Shown here: positions 58,513 through 64,000 of the stretch, in pieces
Layout: each line of letters begins with the position of its first letter
Numbering within the stretch: the stretch's first letter is position 1
DNA from: Chiridota heheva
Taxonomy: Eukaryota; Echinodermata; Holothuroidea; Apodida; Chiridotidae
NCBI GenBank assembly: GCA_020152595.1
Contig: JAIGNY010004072.1
Span: 3,404,501-3,468,500 of the forward strand
Reading direction: 5' to 3'
Length of the DNA: 64,000 bases
Made by a program: the position numbers and the translations under genes
Notes under the pieces: generated by a model
Databases searched by the model: none
Told to the model about the DNA's origin: nothing
What the model saw: the letters and a program-made list of their open reading frames with translations, nothing else

Positions 58513-61500
58513 TTGATTCCTTTCTATCTGCCCCCCACTATCTGCCCCCACACATGCCCCCCAACCCGACTCCCTACTCCATGGCCCATGATATGTGGAA
58601 TAACAACGCATGACCTCCTGATCTTCAGCTATGTAGTTGTAAAGTCAATTCTCACAACTTACAAAAAAAACTTCATGAAATATGACCTAGCTATCTGAAA
58701 AAAATACTTGGGTTTTTACAATAGTACAATTATATAAACCCATAGAAAATTGTGCCTGTATTGTAGGTGGTTATAGTTACATGCATGATTCTACCTGGAT
58801 AGGCAAGTACGGCAAACAGCTTTCAGTAAGTAAATTTCCTTCCAGGAAATGGACTATTGGCACATACAACAAGTCCAGTACAGTAGGTTAATGCAAAACA
58901 ATTGCAAGTATTATAAAGAGAAAAACAATTACAGACAGATTTGAGTATCGTAGCTTCTAACTTGATGTACAATTTAGATAAGTAGTGACATCATCTTTTA
59001 CACATCATTATAATATCCCTTTTTAGCAAGGTTTTTTCCCATTCACCATCATAAGCTCAGTGTTTGCTAGATCATATGAAAATATTTAAAGTACTGCAGA
59101 TATTACAGGTAAGCCTTAGGATAATTTGTAGCAATTGAACCAGTTCCCACCAGAAGTGATGGACAATTTCAAGGTAGGTGGGGAGGGGGGGGGGGAACAA
59201 AAAGGAATTCCTCAAAAGTGGGGAATGGCCACTTGGCCCTCCTGCATCCAGCATGACAGGTTCTTGCCAGAGCAAGGGAAAGACAAAGCTGTTTATAGCT
59301 AAGATCAGTTAATGATAATTAATTCACATATGAAACACACACTGAAACTTCCTAAAAAACCAAAGCGCAACATGGCATTGGGGGATCGACCAAAGCGCAA
59401 CATGGCATTGAGGGATCACGGGAGGGGTTGTCTTTGATCCAAATTAACTCTTTTGGATTCTTGTGAGCTTTCTTGTGTTAAATGAATGGCCTGGATTTCT
59501 TCACTACACTTTGAAGTTGTAAGTATACTGTACTGTAGTACTCTCTACAGCATAAAATATTTTTGCATTTGAGGGAATCAAGGAGTACAAAGGTCCTTTG
59601 CATCTTAGGCCAATCTAAAAAAAAAACCATACAGTATGTAGTTTCAAAATTTATGGTCCCAGAACTTTGGGTCAGAAAGTAAGGGAAAAAAATTACTCCC
59701 CACTTTTCCAGTTTAATTACATCCAGTTAACTTCACTTTAATGGCATATTCAATGTCAGGCTTTAAGCCTTTAAAGGACTATGGACATCTAGAGGCAACA
59801 TGGGCTAAATTGGTTTCAAATATGATCTGAAGCATTAAAGCAGCAAAATATTCCATTAAAATTGGTTAAAAATTGACCAATCTGCAGCATTTTTAGTTCT
59901 TAGCTGTTATTGCACAACAATGTGTGATATCAATGGGAAAAGGATCCGTCATTACCTTTTGTAAAACCTTTGTTTTTATTCCTCAGTCAATCAATGTTGT
60001 CTGAAATATAGAAATGGACTTCAGGCAAAATTTGATGAACTTTGTCACACCCCGAAACGTCATGTATCTAAAAAAGACATTATAAATTTCACTAGTAGCT
60101 GATTTGAAGAACAGAATTTAAAGAATTATAGAACTATATAAAGATTTTGAGATGTATTCCTCTCAGTACATCGCAAATTCCAGACAAATTACTAAATAAG
60201 CTTTTTACAAATTTTAAAAACTACTTCATTCAGAATTCCATGCTCTTTCAATATTTAAAATCTGCTAGATGTTCATTGTCCTTCAAAACAAAATTTATGT
60301 GTGATAAACAGTAGGCATATATATATTTAAAGGTTGTGAAGTTGACATTAGATTTGATTTAAGCCCATACAGTATCTTAAAATGTGTTGATATTTAATTT
60401 TTTTGTTGTTTGAAAATTGCAATTATTTTTTTACAACCAATACTATTATCTGTCGGTCAACACTAGTGGGCATAAGCAGGATTTTCCACAGAAAGTGGGT
60501 GGTGGTGAGTGTTTTAGAAATTACGTTAACTCTAAATAGACTCACATTGTTAATGAATGAATTTTTATTACTTACTGGAATGTATATTCCACAGCTAATA
60601 TGGAGTTATAAGTTACTGTAGAAACAACATTAACTTTCCTTTAACTTTCTGGTTCCTGATTGGCTATTGTCATATCTATGTAGTTGACATGTTTTAGTGG
60701 TGAAGCTTCCCCCCCCCCCCCTTCCTCCCTTTCCCTCAATACATTACACGGCCTGCCCTTGACACGTTTTGACAAACTAAATTAAGATCAGTTACAAAAA
60801 CTTTGCAGTAAACGTTTTGTTGATGGGTGAACAAACACTTTTTTTTTTTTTTTTTTACTTTTGTCAAAATTGTTTTTGTGTAGGTTTTATAGAAAGTAAA
60901 CTTCTTTAAGCAGACAATCATAAGATTTCCATATGTTTTGTATGTGTATTTTGTTATGAAAAATGCCTTCTCAACTTAGGTCGATGTCATACACTTAACT
61001 ATTTTAATGTTGAGACTACTACTTTCCTCTGTGTGGTTGCGCCAAATATTAAAATCAATAACAAAAACTACAAAATGTCCAAAAATGAAAAAAATGAATG
61101 TAAATGATTGATTTTAATTATTTAATTTTCACATAGACCCTAGCCTTACATAACATACTAATTACTAGGCCTAGTAAAGTAGTAGGCCTAGTAGGCTAAG
61201 CATTTGGCTAAAGCTATAGCCAAGTTATTTGTAAGCATCCGTAATTCTGTAATGAATAAAACAAAAATAAATCTTTAAAAAAAAAAGGTGGGATTTTCAA
61301 TGACAGAGAAACAAGAGGCAACTACCACAAGTATTCCAGTTGTTCACTGGATGCTGGATGATATAGGCCCGACTTAGGCCCTAACGTTGGTTTCAAGCAG
61401 CTTCTTTACATTGTGCACAGAAGCCCTATTGATGACAGCATGACTCATTTTCTATGAGAGAATAGAAATAAATTCTTACCACTGAAAATGAAAGAGGCAG

Positions 61501-62204
61501 ATTCAGTACGGTGATAACTTGGGAAGAAAAGTAACATAAACCTTGCATACCGTTTGTTCAGCACAAATTCTTCTTGTACGTGTGAAAATAATTTTAGAAA
61601 TACAATGATTATTGGTGTTACTGCACGTTAAGCCAATCCCGATTGGTAGGCTGTACTGTTTATTTACGTTCGTACGTAATTATGAATTAGGCCTACAGGT
61701 GTATCATCGTAATCGGACCAGTACGTACCGCACCTACTGTACTGTACTCACACGTTATGCATATAAATTATAATGAGGCGATTGATTCATCAAATCAAAA
61801 CTTATGAATATGCAGCATGACGTAATTCTTTCGTTCCAACTTATATGACGGCAGCAGACCATTTCTTGTTTTATATGGCATAAAGGTATGGTCGTAAGAT
61901 GTGTTCTTTGTAATTTATCCACTGTCAGACTTATATAACGCCATGAACATCTGATTAATTTTCGTAGTTTTAATTGGCTACAAGTTAAATCTGAGCTCCG
62001 CACTTCCTCTTTTAAAATTCATAAATTTAGAAGGAGCAAGTGCGATTTTGCAAAGAAGTCATGGCAATCAAACTTATGAATAATTGAAATCTAATTTGAC
62101 AAAAACTGACAATGGTGTGATAATAGGAATACTTGGAAAAATGAAAGCACAAGAAGAAATTATAAAGCAATATAATTGCAGTATTCTCAGAAATATTAAT
62201 GAAT
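58513..62204. other. Mostly featureless
   Basis: A 30-bp duplication around CCAAAGCGCAACATGGCATT lies at 59,360-59,419. TAGGCCTA words cluster at 61,160-61,200. Homopolymer C and T runs lie at about 60,710 and 60,840. A minus-strand donor-like site AGTG|GTAAGAATTT near 61,479 could belong to an untranslated first exon but has no other support. Confidence 0.45.
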
Positions 62205-62679
62205 TCTGATTTTATTAAACTTATTTCATTATTGTTAATTTTTGTAATTTTCGGGAAATTTTCTTCATTTTGCGGAAATTTTCGTGATATTTTCTATAAT
62301 ATTTGGGCAGTTATTTCAATTTTCAGGAAATTTCCTTCATTTTGCGGCAATTTTCTGAAAATTTTCGGGAAATTTCCTTCGTTTTGGGGAGATTGCCTTT
62401 ATTTTACAGGTAATTTCCTAATTTTTCTTCAACATTTGGGAGATTTTTACCAAAGCAACGCTTCCGAAGGTTTCGCTAGGGATTCGACGGTTCCTGGAAT
62501 CGAAACACTGATTTGAAGCAATTTCCTAAACGGTTCATGCCGGTTTACTTCTATGTGCCCAACGTTTTACTCTTATAAGCTATTTTTTCGGGGGAGGGGG
62601 CGCCAAAATACCTTTTCCCGATAAAAGATGACCCACACGCCACTGCCCCCCTCATATGGAAATCCTAGCTACGTCACTG
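62205..62679. mobile_element. hAT-like family F, copy with TTTCGGGAAATTT interior; left end not resolved
   Basis: Interior repeats TTTTCGGGAAATTTTCTTCA occur as in the 56.2-kb copy. The right end is TCCTAGCTACGTCACTG at 62,679. The left terminus and TSD were not found. Confidence 0.65.
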
Positions 62680-64000
62680 TCTCACATTTTTTTTGAGGAT
62701 CATATAAACTTGGATATATTGTCGATATACAAACAGTCAACAAACACCATTTATTCCATAATTCCCACCTCTATAAATGTAGTCCTGTTGTTATTGAATG
62801 TGTATTCTCAAATACGTCGATTCCCCCTCCCCCCCCCCCCCTCCTCCCGCCGATATTTTGTATCACATATTATACCCAACTTCATTATCCCCCAATGTTT
62901 TGAACGCTCTGATGAAAATATTATACTACTAAAACTGCGTGAGGGTCACTCATCACACCCCACCAATTGTACTAGACACCAAAAGTTTGGAATGGAAGAA
63001 CAAAAACAAAACAAATAAAAACAGTTTGAAAACTCGTTTTTAGCAAGTTTTGATATATTGTAAAAGATGTCGAAATTGGTAAATGTCATTTGTAACAATT
63101 TGCTGTCAACGTTCTCAACCATCAATCTCCAATTGTTTTTTAATATTTGTATAGGCGTACGGGACGGCGGGTAGCGGGGGCATACCTATTTAAGTCGATC
63201 AGAGATGTGAAATGTCGGATGTACTGTTTAAACAGTTCAAGGAGAGATATATTTGAATCATGTCCACTCGGCTAGGTATCAGAATCATGTAGCATGATAC
63301 CGTCAAAATCATCCTTGGGCACCGATATTTGTCGAGTAGAGATGCAAAACATCAGATCTACTGTTTAAATCAGAGATATAACTGAACATGGAGAAATAAT
63401 TATATTTTTATGATCTGAGTCATGCACGGCTCAGCTGTGTATCAAAATCATGTCCTCCTGACTCGCATGCCATATTACTGACCGCATGATTCTCAGGTGA
63501 CCAATCTAAATCTGGCAATGATGTCGGGGGTGTCGAGGGGGAGGATTGACATTTCGATGTAAATGTCCAAAAAGGGGGAGTTGCGGCAAAGGGACTATGA
63601 TAATGTTATTTCTGAAGTGGGTGAGGGGCTGGTCGGATGTACTATACCAGATATCTATGGGAATCCTTCTCAAATCATCTAGAAATCAGAATCACATTCA
63701 CTCGACTCTGAATGCTACTAAAACGGGTTGGGCAACCAGAACATATATTAATTTTACCCCGCCGCGCGCCAAATCTTGAGCCTCGAGGACATGTGCCATT
63801 TTGGGACATCAAAAACAAGAAATCTTCAGAGCTTCTGTCTTCGTTTCCTGGACTCGTACTAGGGCTTAATCCATAAACCTCACAATTTTGCCTGAATTTT
63901 CTCAATTTTCAGAGGTAATTTATTCCCTGCCGGTTTAGAAATGGTAACCCATGCGATGTTTTGCAGTGCTCCATTTGGCATTTGAGTATACTGTCGGGGG
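62680..64000. other. Degenerate repeats near the right edge
   Basis: At 63,190-63,470 the segment GGATGTACTGTTTAAACAG, with ATCAGAATCATGT nearby, recurs imperfectly as GATCTACTGTTTAAATCAG, with ATCAAAATCATGT nearby. A C-run lies at about 62,826. No exon recognised. Confidence 0.45.

Noticed and set aside
61440-61560. Minus-strand donor-like AGTG|GTAAGAATTT as a first exon of the receptor or the unidentified gene
   Set aside because: No promoter motif or matching acceptor could be tied to it from sequence alone.

Overview
The window is animal nuclear DNA: AT-rich, intron-bearing, gene-poor and dense in repeats. It looks like a marine invertebrate. The one recognisable gene has a deuterostome-like exon layout, and the transposon mix (CR1-like, RTE-like and Jockey/I-like LINEs, many short hAT-type elements, a tRNA-derived SINE, many minisatellites) would fit an echinoderm or a relative. 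The species assignment is inference.

Gene content. The clear gene is on the minus strand between 12,831 and 3,132. It is the N-terminal part of a MEGF10/MEGF11/PEAR1/Draper-like engulfment receptor. Five exons join in phase to give a signal peptide, a complete EMI domain, one complete EGF repeat and most of a laminin-type EGF repeat. The rest lies off the left edge. A second, unidentified minus-strand gene may end just upstream of it: three phase-compatible candidate exons lie at 16,873-13,853, with a stop codon and an AATAAA. I found no convincing host exon between 17 kb and 64 kb.

Repeat layout. 1-877: LINE endonuclease/linker fragment abutting an 18-bp minisatellite (878-2,641). 3-13 kb: receptor introns holding two copies of a 4-bp-TSD foldback element, a longer dispersed repeat and minisatellites. 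13-17.4 kb: blocks of a TTTCTATAGAAA-rich repeat split by a SINE. 20.9-23.4 kb: two decayed LINE 3' ends. 23.8-34.2 kb: a tandem-repeat megalocus (about 155-bp, 270-bp, 45-bp, 300-bp and 144-bp repeats) with four embedded mobile elements. 34-47 kb: mostly featureless, with a Harbinger-like MITE and a decayed hAT transposase. 47.8-50 kb: 25-bp and 16-bp minisatellites followed by a 1.2-kb hAT-like element. 50-64 kb: several hAT-like non-autonomous elements and a 27-bp minisatellite.

Main theme. Mobile elements have repeatedly landed inside tandem arrays, and in several cases the array itself shows the empty site, which makes target-site duplications and element ends unusually clear. I found no new multi-gene system. 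The most useful results are the reconstructed receptor, the unidentified three-exon gene candidate and several transposon families with defined ends and TSDs.
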